Assembly: GCF_900099645.1 (NCBI RefSeq)
Contig: NZ_FMTL01000002.1
Span: 124,001-188,000, forward strand
From: Pseudomonas peli
GTDB lineage: Bacteria; Pseudomonadota; Gammaproteobacteria; Pseudomonadales; Pseudomonadaceae
Reading direction: 5' to 3'
DNA length: 64,000 bases
Positions 35,445 through 43,596 of this stretch are shown here, one piece after another. Numbering within the stretch: position 1 is the stretch's first letter; each line of letters opens with the position of its first letter. The notes below the pieces were generated by a model that was not told where the DNA came from, searched no databases, and was given only the letters and a program-made list of their open reading frames with translations. Position numbers and translations under genes: made by a program.

Positions 35445-36557
35445 TTAGAAGAATATGACTTGCTTCCTCTTCAGCAATTCGCCGTCATATTTTTCTTGGT
35501 AAGGGGATATCGCAGTTTGTACTGCAATTGCTAGAGAGTTAACTTCTTCATATAGGATTCGTAGCGCATCTGTTTTTTCATCTGTATTGAATATTTTTCT
35601 AGATTCATCTGGAGCCATCAAGGAGTTTCTTGGCTCCTCAAGATAGGTTAGAACTAGAAGAAATGAGCGTAAATTTTCAAGCAATACCAATGGAAAATAT
35701 TGGCTACAATTCAATTTTTCATTCATTGCGAATGCTATTCCTGCGATGTCATAGCTAGTCAGCTTCTTCGCTTTGTTCTTTTTGTAGTCAGGCATGTCAG
35801 CAATAATGTTCTTCATTAGTCGAACAGTTTTCTTGAGATTGCCTGTGTAGAGTGCGTCTCGCTCATTGATCTTTTTGATATGAAGAAGTGGTTTATTGTC
35901 AATAAGTGTGTGATTTTCTTTGTCGTAAATTTGCACGACTCTGAAATGATCTAGCTTAGTTCTCTGATAGTCATGAGTGTCATGCCAGATGCTAGGGACA
36001 ATATCAACCTTTCTTTTTAAACTGCCACCGCTTAGTGCTATAGACTTGCTGCCTGAAATATTGACTTCTGCCGCGTAATATCTGCTTTTCAGTTTTTCTT
36101 CAGACTGTTTTCTGAGTTCGCTAACAATCTCAACTATAGGACGAGTATCGCTAGCATCAACATAGTTGGTTCCGGGCAAAGCTGGGCGTTGGATGGTGAT
36201 GATATCTGCCTTTAAAATTAGCATGTCTACATCGGAGTGACCTTCAATGTGAATATCCAGCGCAACCGAGCCTTGCATCCGCATTTCAGCGCTAATTCCG
36301 CTAGTTTTAAGTAGGTCAATTAAGGTTGATGCAACTCGTTCCCCCTCATCTTTCGATATTCTCGTCGACTCAGAACTGACAGCAGCCATGGCTCCTATCA
36401 CATACTTGATTGCTGCATTTTCCCGAAGCTTTTCATGTGCTTCCGTAGGTCGCTGATCTCCGGCGAAGGAATACAACCCTTTTTCAATGCGATCTCTTTC
36501 CGCCGTTCCTTGTCGCCGATTTTTCAGGCTGGCCAGTCTGTTTTCAAAATTGATCAT
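35445..36557 (-). CDS. CBASS CD-NTase (cyclic oligonucleotide synthase)
   Basis: A 370-residue nucleotidyltransferase of the cGAS/DncV-like group. The catalytic pattern is complete: GS at 96-97, D109-V-D111 in GHSDVDMLIL, and D185 in RKVDIVPS. A helical C-terminal lobe follows. It should make a cyclic di- or trinucleotide on phage infection and activate the membrane effector encoded just upstream. The start at 36557 overlaps the effector stop (ATGA) and has AAGGAGG before it. Codon use and AT content differ from the flanks, indicating transfer. The product nucleotide cannot be predicted. Confidence 0.88.
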   Translation of the reverse strand: MINFENRLASLKNRRQGTAERDRIEKGLYSFAGDQRPTEAHEKLRENAAIKYVIGAMAAVSSESTRISKDEGERVASTLIDLLKTSGISAEMRMQGSVALDIHIEGHSDVDMLILKADIITIQRPALPGTNYVDASDTRPIVEIVSELRKQSEEKLKSRYYAAEVNISGSKSIALSGGSLKRKVDIVPSIWHDTHDYQRTKLDHFRVVQIYDKENHTLIDNKPLLHIKKINERDALYTGNLKKTVRLMKNIIADMPDYKKNKAKKLTSYDIAGIAFAMNEKLNCSQYFPLVLLENLRSFLLVLTYLEEPRNSLMAPDESRKIFNTDEKTDALRILYEEVNSLAIAVQTAISPYQEKYDGELLKRKQVIFF

Positions 36558-37153
36558 GATTCCTCCTTGCACAGCGACATTTTGCCGAAGGTTCTTCTGC
36601 CATTGCTATTGAAGTACGCGGCCACGCCTGATTTTAAATTTCTATCGAAAACTAACTCGCAATATCCCTTGTGAGAGTTAAACTCGTGGTACTGGTCGGA
36701 TTCTGGGTTATTGGTATAGCTATAGTGCAAAACCCATCCGCTTTTTGTTCCCGGTTTCTTGCCGAGTGTTGCTGTATAGCTCTCACTTGAACTTTGGGTG
36801 GTTTTTAGAGTGATACATATTTTTTCCCAAGTTTGCTCAATGTCGATTTCTGCGTTCCAGTTGTATCTTGTGCTTCCATCTTCATTTAGCGTTTCCCCAG
36901 TTACTGACCATGTACCACCGATGTCAGGGATGCTGAAGAATGGAAGCTTCCATGCGTATTTGTTGAATAGGTAGTGCAGGATAAAATAAATTACTGCTGG
37001 CGTGATAACAGCTGTTGTAAGTGCTTCTATTTGGGTTGCCTGATACAGCCAGAAAAGTAAGGATGATGCTGCGCCAGTAAAAATTACGGATACGACACCT
37101 AGCCATCTGCCTATTGAAGCTCGACTATGGCCGAAAATTGCGTAGTCATGCAT
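36554..37153 (-). CDS. Cap15-like CBASS effector (2TM plus beta domain)
   Basis: A 199-residue membrane protein with two transmembrane helices (residues ~18-38 and 45-64), then a beta-rich domain from ~73 that starts FFSIPDIGGTWSVTG and resembles the lipocalin-like barrel of Cap15 (the S-2TMbeta domain). In known systems Cap15 oligomerises on nucleotide binding and disrupts the inner membrane, causing abortive infection. It is first in a two-gene operon with the CD-NTase, with no Cap2/Cap3 or HORMA/TRIP13 genes, so this is a minimal type I CBASS. Confidence 0.8.
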   Translation of the reverse strand: MHDYAIFGHSRASIGRWLGVVSVIFTGAASSLLFWLYQATQIEALTTAVITPAVIYFILHYLFNKYAWKLPFFSIPDIGGTWSVTGETLNEDGSTRYNWNAEIDIEQTWEKICITLKTTQSSSESYTATLGKKPGTKSGWVLHYSYTNNPESDQYHEFNSHKGYCELVFDRNLKSGVAAYFNSNGRRTFGKMSLCKEES

Positions 37154-37588
37154 TCAGGTGATCCTTTATAAAGTAAGCTGAAATTATCATTGCTATTCGA
37201 GTCGGTTTTGAGGTCTTTGCTGACTGAACCAAAAGCTGATTAGTTCGGCGAAAACGCTTGTACGTATATTAAGGGTGTTGAGGCCGTGTTTGTGGCTGTT
37301 ATGTAATCATTATATTAATGTTGCACTTGGTCTGGATGCAGGTTAAATGTGGTGTGGCCCGCAGGGGGAGAGCAGTTTGTTATAGTTGTATGGCTGTGTT
37401 TCGCAGTAGTGGTGATCTGTTATCCATCGCGTTTGCCTAAGGTTGACGGTCAAGATTTTTCCGGAAGTTTCTTCATTCCGAGTTCAAAAAAAAGCCCCGC
37501 ACTAGGCAGGGCTTTTGATCTTGCTGATCGCCACCCCAAACATTAACTTCAGGTAAAGCGCTCTAATCTCTTTAGTGAGTGACTGGAA
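37154..37588. other. AT-rich 435-bp gap upstream of the CBASS operon
   Basis: This is part of the low-GC island. No gene is credible. The right end holds the nrdB terminator (37488-37516). The CBASS promoter should lie within 37154-37330, where A/T-rich hexamers are abundant but none stands out. Confidence 0.4.
37488..37516 (-). terminator. nrdB terminator
   Basis: On the minus strand an 8-bp stem (AAAAGCCC with GGGCTTTT), loop of 11, then a run of T follows 73 bp after the nrdB stop. It marks the boundary between the core genome and the CBASS island. Confidence 0.88.
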
Positions 37589-38839
37589 TCAATCCCAGCT
37601 CAACGCCCCACCAGTCTGATACTCAATAACCCGTGTTTCGAAGAAGTTCTTCTCCTTCTTCAGGTCCATGATTTCCGACATCCATGGGAACGGGTTAGAT
37701 GTACCTGGGTACTCTTCCTTCAAACCAATCTGGGTCAGACGACGGTTGGCGATAAATTTGAGGTAGTCCTCCATCATCGCCGCGTTCATGCCCAGTACGC
37801 CGCGCGGCATGGTGTCGCGTGCGTATTCGATTTCCAGTTGGGTGCCCTGGAGGATCATCTGGGTGGCTTCGTCTTTGAGCTGGGCATCCCACAGGTGCGG
37901 GTTTTCGATCTTGATCTGGTTGATCACGTCGATACCGAAGTTCAAGTGCATGGACTCGTCACGCAGGATGTACTGGAACTGCTCGGCCACGCCGGTCATC
38001 TTGTTGCGGCGACCCATGGAGAGGATCTGGGTGAAGCCGCAATAGAAGAAGATGCCTTCCAGTACGCAGTAGTAGGCGATCAGGTTGCGCAGCAGTTCTT
38101 TGTCGGTCTCGACCGTGCCGGTGTTGAAGGTCGGGTCGGAGATCGAACGGGTGTACTTGAGGCCCCAGCTGGCTTTCTTCGCGACCGATGGAATCTCGTG
38201 GTACATGTTGAAGATCGCGCCTTCATCCATGCCCAGCGATTCGATGCAGTACTGGTAGGCGTGGGTGTGGATTGCCTCTTCGAAGGTCTGGCGCAGGATG
38301 TACTGGCGGCACTCCGGGTTGGTGATCAGGCGGTACACGGCCAGGGCCAGGTTGTTGGCAACCAGGCTGTCGGCGGTGGAGAAGAAGCCGAGGTTGCGCA
38401 TAACGATGCGGCGCTCGTCGTCGGTCAGGCCGTCCGGAGTTTTCCACAACGCGATGTCCGCGTTCATGTTCACTTCCTGCGGCATCCAGTGGTTGGCGCA
38501 ACCATCCAGATACTTCTGCCAGGCCCAGTCGTACTTGAAGGGTACGAGCTGGTTGAGGTCGGCGCGGCAGTTGATCATGCGTTTTTCGTCAACGGCTACG
38601 CGCGCGGCGGTGCCTTCCAGCTCGGCCAGGCCTTCGGCGATGTCGAGTTGGTCGAGCGAGGCTTTGGCGCGGGCCACGGCGTCGCTGTCGTCAGCGGCCA
38701 CGGCGCGGGCTTCAACGGCGGCAGCACCGCCCACCTGGTCGAGTTTGTCGATGCTCATGTCTGCCAGTTGGGCAGAGGCTTTATTGGCTACAACGGCGTC
38801 GGCGCCGTCTTCCTTGTCAAATTCATCCCAGCTCAGCAT
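37589..38839 (-). CDS. nrdB: Ribonucleotide reductase class Ia, beta subunit
   Basis: A 416-residue R2 protein. The di-iron ligand helices are visible as [13 protein letters not shown] near 195-207 and [10 protein letters not shown] near 290-300, and the [18 protein letters not shown] segment is typical. It houses the tyrosyl radical for deoxynucleotide synthesis. Residues ~1-85 form an Ala/Asp-rich extension ([17 protein letters not shown] and a related [11 protein letters not shown] repeat) not found in E. coli R2. It is 402 bp downstream of nrdA, with its own promoter and a LexA-type box. Confidence 0.97.
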   Translation of the reverse strand: MLSWDEFDKEDGADAVVANKASAQLADMSIDKLDQVGGAAAVEARAVAADDSDAVARAKASLDQLDIAEGLAELEGTAARVAVDEKRMINCRADLNQLVPFKYDWAWQKYLDGCANHWMPQEVNMNADIALWKTPDGLTDDERRIVMRNLGFFSTADSLVANNLALAVYRLITNPECRQYILRQTFEEAIHTHAYQYCIESLGMDEGAIFNMYHEIPSVAKKASWGLKYTRSISDPTFNTGTVETDKELLRNLIAYYCVLEGIFFYCGFTQILSMGRRNKMTGVAEQFQYILRDESMHLNFGIDVINQIKIENPHLWDAQLKDEATQMILQGTQLEIEYARDTMPRGVLGMNAAMMEDYLKFIANRRLTQIGLKEEYPGTSNPFPWMSEIMDLKKEKNFFETRVIEYQTGGALSWD

Positions 38840-38877
38840 GGCTTGGCTCCTGCTTGCGGGCCGGTGAAATAACCGGC

Positions 38878-38930
38878 CTGTATGGATATACAGATATTTC
38901 TGATTATGTTCCGTTGCGTATCGCGCGCAA
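38878..38930 (-). promoter_or_regulatory. nrdB promoter with LexA-type box
   Basis: CTGTATGGATATACAG at 38878-38893 is a perfect CTGT-N8-ACAG palindrome, the LexA consensus. It lies 39-54 bp before the nrdB start codon and about 10 bp after a CATAAT -10 hexamer (38903-38908), with TTGCGC at 38925-38930 as -35 and a 16-bp spacer. Repression by LexA at a position just past the transcription start is typical of SOS genes. Confidence 0.7.
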
Positions 38931-39033
38931 GGTTAAAACGGGTACCGCTGGTCGGGGTGGCTCTAATGACTGGCCGTTGCCCCGAAGCCCACGCCGGGTA
39001 GGGCGGGGGTTGGTAATAAGTGGGAGAGCTTTT

Positions 39034-39073
39034 GCCCTCTCCCTAACCCTCTCCCGCAAGCGGGCGAGGGGAC
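39034..39073. repeat. Interspersed CT-rich repeat, CCCTCTCCC...CCCGCAAGCGGG
   Basis: The stretch contains CCCTCTCCC twice, then CCCGCAAGCGGG, a perfect hairpin stem, and GCGAGGGGAC. This phrase is common in intergenic DNA of Gammaproteobacteria. No function is known. Confidence 0.6.
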
Positions 39074-39137
39074 TGAACGTGTTGCTTTTACTTTTGCTCG
39101 ACGTTCAAGCGTGTAGCTGAGCGAGTAGTCGCTAGGC

Positions 39138-39198
39138 ACCTGCTGGAGTGGAGCCCCTGAGCGTACGCATGTACGTGATGGGGGCCGCTCCGGCAGGT
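39138..39198. repeat. Imperfect inverted repeat downstream of nrdA
   Basis: ACCTGCTGGAGTGG at the left pairs with CCGCTCCGGCAGGT at the right, with GTAC-rich arms in the centre. The whole 61-bp dyad ends 42 bp after the nrdA stop, so it may stabilise or attenuate the nrdA mRNA. Confidence 0.55.
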
Positions 39199-39240
39199 AA
39201 CGCCGCGAATGCCGCTCAGATCCGCGCGTTGCCGAACACC

Positions 39241-42147
39241 TTACTGGCAGGCTTCGCAGTCTGGTTCATCGATCGCACAGGCTTTTGGTACTGGAGCTGG
39301 GCCTGCGCTCATTTCCACTTCCGGGGCCTTGGCCGGTGCTGCGCTCAGGCCTTCGCTGCCACCACTGGACACGGCGTTCAGCTTGCCGGTGTTGATGGTG
39401 GACTTCTCGGTGCTGGTCGCGGCCAGGGCACGGAGGTAGTAGGTGGTTTTCAGGCCACGGTACCAAGCCATGCGGTAGGTCACGTCGAGCTTCTTGCCCG
39501 AGGCACCGGCGATGTACAGGTTCAGCGACTGCGCCTGGTCGATCCACTTCTGGCGACGGCTGGCGGCATCGACGATCCACTTGGTATCGACTTCAAACGC
39601 GGTGGCGTAGAGGTCTTTCAGCTCTTGCGGGATGCGCTCGATCTGCTGCACGGAACCGTCGTAGTACTTGAGGTCGTTGATCATCACCGAGTCCCACAGG
39701 CCGCGGGCTTTGAGGTCGCGAACCAGGTACGGGTTGATCACGGTGAATTCGCCCGAGAGGTTCGATTTCACATAGAGGTTCTGGTAGGTCGGTTCGATCG
39801 ACTGCGATACGCCGGTGATGTTGGCGATGGTAGCGGTCGGTGCGATGGCCATGATGTTGGAGTTACGAATGCCTTTCTGCACACGGGCACGCACTGGAGC
39901 CCAGTCCAGGGACTCGGTCAGGTCAACGTCGATGTACTTCTGGCCGCGCTGCTCGATCAGGATCTGCTGCGAGTCGAGCGGCAGGATGCCCTTGCTCCAC
40001 AGCGAACCTTCGAAGGTGGAGTAGGCGCCGCGCTCGTCGGCCAGGTCACAGGAGGCCTGGATGGCGTAGTAGCTAACCGCTTCCATCGACTTGTCGGCAA
40101 ATTCCACGGCGGCATCGGAGCCGTACGGGATGTGCTGCAGGTACAGCGCGTCCTGGAAGCCCATGATGCCGAGGCCAACCGGGCGGTGCTTGAAGTTGGA
40201 GTTACGCGCCTGCGGTACCGAGTAGTAGTTGATGTCGATAACGTTATCGAGCATGCGCACGGCGACCTTGATGGTCTTTTCCAGCTTGGCGGTGTCCAGC
40301 TTGCCGTCGACGATGTGGTTTGGCAGGTTCACGGAACCCAGGTTGCACACGGCGATTTCGTCGGCGTTGGTGTTCAGGGTGATCTCGGTGCACAGGTTCG
40401 AGCTGTGTACCACGCCCACATGCTGCTGCGGGCTGCGCAGGTTGCATGGGTCTTTGAAGGTCAGCCATGGGTGGCCGGTTTCGAACAGCATCGAGAGCAT
40501 CTTGCGCCACAGGTCTTTGGCCTGGATGGTCTTGAACAGCTTGATCTTGCCGCCGTACTGGGTCAGGGCTTCGTAGTACTCGTAGCGCTCTTCGAAGGCT
40601 TTACCAGTTAGGTCGTGCAGGTCTGGCACTTCGGACGGGCTGAACAGGGTCCACTGGCCGTCATCGAACACGCGCTTCATGAACAGGTCCGGGATCCAGT
40701 TGGCGGTGTTCATGTCGTGGGTGCGGCGACGGTCGTCACCGGTGTTCTTACGCAGCTCGATGAACTCTTCAATGTCCATGTGCCAGGTTTCCAGGTAGGC
40801 GCAGACCGCGCCTTTGCGCTTGCCGCCCTGGTTAACTGCAACTGCGGTGTCGTTGACCACTTTGAGGAACGGCACCACGCCTTGCGACTTGCCGTTGGTG
40901 CCTTTGATGTAGGCACCGAGGGCGCGTACTGGGGTCCAGTCGTTGCCCAGGCCGCCGGCAAATTTGGACAGCAGGGCGTTGTCGCGGATGGCGTCGTAGA
41001 TGCCGCCCAGGTCGTCCGGTACGGTGGTCAGGTAGCAGCTGGAGAGCTGCGGACGCAGGGTGCCGGCGTTGAACAGGGTCGGCGTCGAGGCCATGTAGTC
41101 GAAGGACGACAACAGGTTGTAGAACTCGATGGCGCGGTCTTCTTTCTGCTTCTCTTCAATCGCCAGGCCCATGGCTACGCGCATGAAGAACACTTGCGGC
41201 AGTTCGAAGCGGGTGCCGTCCTTGTGAATGAAGTAGCGGTCGTAGAGGGTCTGCAGGCCCAGGTAGGTGAACTGCTGATCGCGCTCGTGGTTGATCGCTT
41301 TGCCGAGTTTTTCCAGGTCGAAGCTGGCCAGCACCGGGTTGAGCAGTTCGAACTCGATACCCTTGGCGATGTAAGCCGGCAGGGCCTTGGCGTACAGCTC
41401 GCTCATTTCGTGGTGGGTGGCGCTGGTGGCGACACCGAGGAAGCCCAGGCCTTCGGCGCGGATGTTGTCCATCAGCAGGCGCGCGGTGACGTAGCTGTAG
41501 TTCGGCTCACGCTCAACCAGGGTGCGTGCGGTCATCACCAGTGCGGTGCTGACGTCGCTTTGCGCTACGCCGTCGTAGAGGTTCTTCAGGGTTTCTTTCT
41601 GGATCAGCGCGCCGTCGACTTCCGCCAGGCCTTCGCAGGCTTCGGTAACGATGGTGTTGAGGCGGCCCATGTCCAGCGGCGCAACGGTGCCGTCGAGGTG
41701 GGTAACGCGAATGCTTGGGTGCGGCTCGGCAATATCGGCGGCGCCGGTCTTGCGCGCCTGGCTGCGCGATTCACGGTAGATCACGTAGTCGCGGGCGACT
41801 TTCTGCTCGCCGGAACGCATCAGGGCCAGTTCAACCTGGTCCTGGATTTCTTCGATGTGGATGGTGCCGCCGGACGGCATGCGGCGCTTGAAGGTGGCGG
41901 TGACCTGTTCGGTCAGACGCGCCACGGTTTCATGGATACGCGACGAGGCAGCTGCAGTGCCGCCTTCAACAGCGAGAAAGGCCTTGGTGATGGCAACGGT
42001 GATCTTGTCATCGGTGTACGGTACTACGGTGCCGTTACGCTTGATCACACGCAGTTGACCCGGCGCGGTGGCGCTCAGGCTCTGGTTGTCATCGTTAGCC
42101 TGCGGCGCATTGGCCTGCGGGTTCTCGCGGGAGGTGTCGGTGTGCAT
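39241..42147 (-). CDS. nrdA: Ribonucleotide reductase class Ia, alpha subunit
   Basis: A 968-residue R1 protein, longer than E. coli NrdA because of two N-terminal ATP-cone domains: LRVIKRNGTVVPYTDDKI at ~30-45 and IRVTHLDGTVAPLDMGRL at ~140-158, as in P. aeruginosa. Active-site regions SSCYLTTVPDDLGG, NLCTEITLN and the C-terminal CEAC redox pair are present. It reduces ribonucleoside diphosphates with NrdB. ATG at 42147 is preferred to ATG at 42159, because GGAG then lies 6 bp before the start. Upstream sites for NrdR and DnaA suggest tight replication-linked control. Confidence 0.97.
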   Translation of the reverse strand: MHTDTSRENPQANAPQANDDNQSLSATAPGQLRVIKRNGTVVPYTDDKITVAITKAFLAVEGGTAAASSRIHETVARLTEQVTATFKRRMPSGGTIHIEEIQDQVELALMRSGEQKVARDYVIYRESRSQARKTGAADIAEPHPSIRVTHLDGTVAPLDMGRLNTIVTEACEGLAEVDGALIQKETLKNLYDGVAQSDVSTALVMTARTLVEREPNYSYVTARLLMDNIRAEGLGFLGVATSATHHEMSELYAKALPAYIAKGIEFELLNPVLASFDLEKLGKAINHERDQQFTYLGLQTLYDRYFIHKDGTRFELPQVFFMRVAMGLAIEEKQKEDRAIEFYNLLSSFDYMASTPTLFNAGTLRPQLSSCYLTTVPDDLGGIYDAIRDNALLSKFAGGLGNDWTPVRALGAYIKGTNGKSQGVVPFLKVVNDTAVAVNQGGKRKGAVCAYLETWHMDIEEFIELRKNTGDDRRRTHDMNTANWIPDLFMKRVFDDGQWTLFSPSEVPDLHDLTGKAFEERYEYYEALTQYGGKIKLFKTIQAKDLWRKMLSMLFETGHPWLTFKDPCNLRSPQQHVGVVHSSNLCTEITLNTNADEIAVCNLGSVNLPNHIVDGKLDTAKLEKTIKVAVRMLDNVIDINYYSVPQARNSNFKHRPVGLGIMGFQDALYLQHIPYGSDAAVEFADKSMEAVSYYAIQASCDLADERGAYSTFEGSLWSKGILPLDSQQILIEQRGQKYIDVDLTESLDWAPVRARVQKGIRNSNIMAIAPTATIANITGVSQSIEPTYQNLYVKSNLSGEFTVINPYLVRDLKARGLWDSVMINDLKYYDGSVQQIERIPQELKDLYATAFEVDTKWIVDAASRRQKWIDQAQSLNLYIAGASGKKLDVTYRMAWYRGLKTTYYLRALAATSTEKSTINTGKLNAVSSGGSEGLSAAPAKAPEVEMSAGPAPVPKACAIDEPDCEACQ

Positions 42148-42350
42148 GAAAGTCTCCATGTTCTGTATTTATTAGTTAGACGCTTTGCCGTCGATCACTG
42201 TGGCTACTGCCATTCATTCCATTTCAACAATGCCATGGGCGCAGCCAGAGGCCGGGCACATGGGGACTTGCAAATTGGGCAGGGAAGGTACGACTAAAGC
42301 GCCTTCCTGGCTCAAGAGTCACACGTCAAGGCGCTTTTGGCGCCTCAACT

Positions 42351-42364
42351 ACTACATCTAGTGG
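42351..42364. promoter_or_regulatory. NrdR-box-like site upstream of nrdA
   Basis: ACTACATCTAGTGG (minus strand CCACTAGATGTAGT) fits the inverted-repeat form of NrdR boxes (ACAC...GTGT with A/T-rich centre). No second box is found at the usual ~31 bp spacing. Confidence 0.5.
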
Positions 42365-42625
42365 TGCAACCGCGTGTGCGGTCGCCGCTTTATTCATTTT
42401 CAGGCGCGCCAAGCGCTGCACTGAAGGGTGGCCTGCTGCGGTAGAGCAGGCGTACTGCAAAGGTCTTTCAGGCGACCGGTGACGGGCTGGGATCAGGCCG
42501 TGTGCGAGTCATTCTTCTTGTATCCGGTTGCCAAGCTAAACCCAACATGTGGTGGGTGTCGCGCGATTGGCATACAAGATAATGCGCTATCTGGGGTATT
42601 GCAAGGCGAGAGAGCAAGAACAACC

Positions 42626-42656
42626 TGTGGATAAGTTGTGGGTGAATTGTGGGTTA
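42626..42656. promoter_or_regulatory. Three DnaA-box-like 9-mers at 11-bp spacing
   Basis: TGTGGATAA (42626), TGTGGGTGA (42637) and TGTGGGTTA (42648) start exactly 11 bp apart. The first is a perfect DnaA box (complement of TTATCCACA); the others differ by one or two bases. All point the same way, toward the response regulator gene; in E. coli nrdAB is a known DnaA target. Confidence 0.6.
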
Positions 42657-42766
42657 AACCGCGCGATCGACGGCAAGCCCGCATGCTTGCTGGGGTGTAC
42701 CGTTCGTCGGTGTTGATTGGCCTATTTCTGCCGGTTGCCCAGACGTGGCCTATCTCTCAGCGTGAT

Positions 42767-42780
42767 ACTACATCTAGTGT
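42767..42780. promoter_or_regulatory. NrdR-box-like site upstream of two-component genes
   Basis: ACTACATCTAGTGT repeats the 13-base core of the site at 42351 and adds the final T of the NrdR consensus. It lies 84 bp before the response regulator start, so it may tie that operon to the nucleotide pool sensor NrdR. Confidence 0.45.
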
Positions 42781-42863
42781 TTTTACAGAAATGTGGCATG
42801 CGCTATGCAGTGCTCGGGGCATTGATACAATGCCGGCCGTTTCCGTGTTGGCAGGAGTCCGTT

Positions 42864-43586
42864 GTGGAGCAGCAGTCGTGGCACATTCTTATTGTCGAAG
42901 ACGACCAGCGCCTGGCCGAGTTGACCCGTGAGTATCTGCAGGGCAATGGCCTGAATGTCGCCATCGAGATGGATGGTGCGAAGGCCGCTGCGCGCATTCT
43001 GCAAGAGCAGCCTGACCTGGTGATTCTCGACCTGATGTTGCCGGGCGAAGATGGCTTGTCGATCTGCCGCAAGGTCCGTGGGCAATACGACGGGCCGATC
43101 CTGATGCTGACCGCGCGTACCGACGACATGGATCAGGTGCTGGGCCTGGAAATGGGCGCCGATGATTACGTCTGCAAACCGGTGCGCCCGCGTGTGCTGC
43201 TGGCACGTATCCGCGCGCTGCTGCGCCGTCATGAGGGCAGTGAAGTGCAGGCGCCGAGTGAGCGCCGGCGTTTGCAGTTCGGTCCGCTGGTGATCGACAG
43301 CGCCATGCGTGAAGCGTGGCTCGGTGAGCAGAGCATCGAATTGACCAGTGCCGAGTTCGACCTGCTGTGGTTATTGACCTCCAACGCCGGGCGGATTCTC
43401 TCGCGCGAGGAAATCTTCAACGCCCTGCGCGGCATCGAATACGACGGCCAGGACCGCTCCATCGACGTGCGCATTTCACGCATTCGCCCGAAAATCGGTG
43501 ACGATCCTATGCACCCACGGCTGATCAAGACTGTGCGCAGCAAGGGCTATCTGTTTGTGGCCGAAGCGGCTGAAGCACTGACATGA
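42864..43586 (+). CDS. OmpR-family response regulator (RstA-like)
   Basis: A 240-residue response regulator. Acidic pocket D13-D14, phosphorylated D56 in VILDLMLPGEDG, and K106-region VCKPVRPRVLLARI make a complete receiver; a winged-helix OmpR domain occupies ~130-235 (LTSAEFDLLWLLTSNAGRILSREEIF). The start is GTG at 42864, preceded by AGGAG. The kinase gene follows 10 bp after. The PA1157/PA1158 pair next to nrdA in P. aeruginosa is the expected orthologue. The signal is unknown. Confidence 0.92.
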   Translation: MEQQSWHILIVEDDQRLAELTREYLQGNGLNVAIEMDGAKAAARILQEQPDLVILDLMLPGEDGLSICRKVRGQYDGPILMLTARTDDMDQVLGLEMGADDYVCKPVRPRVLLARIRALLRRHEGSEVQAPSERRRLQFGPLVIDSAMREAWLGEQSIELTSAEFDLLWLLTSNAGRILSREEIFNALRGIEYDGQDRSIDVRISRIRPKIGDDPMHPRLIKTVRSKGYLFVAEAAEALT

Positions 43587-43596
43587 AGTCGCTGGC

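Larger units (their letters stand above)
38840..39240. other. 401-bp gap between nrdA and nrdB
   Basis: The gap holds the nrdB promoter and LexA box (38878-38930), a stem-loop GCCGGT/ACCGGC in the leader (38860-38877), a repeat at 39034-39073 and an inverted repeat at 39138-39198. No gene is credible. The features suggest nrdB can be transcribed independently of nrdA. Confidence 0.6.
42148..42863. other. 716-bp regulatory region between nrdA and the response regulator gene
   Basis: The region contains two NrdR-box-like dyads (42351, 42767), three phased DnaA-box-like 9-mers (42626-42656) and a GGCGC stem-loop at ~42328-42345. No gene is credible. The distance from nrdA (start at 42147) implies a long leader or a remote enhancer-like control region. 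Confidence 0.6.

Noticed and set aside
39148..42297. Long open frames of 487 and 560 codons on the plus strand
   Set aside because: They lie antisense to nrdA, whose protein is unmistakable; such frames arise from GC-rich codon bias.
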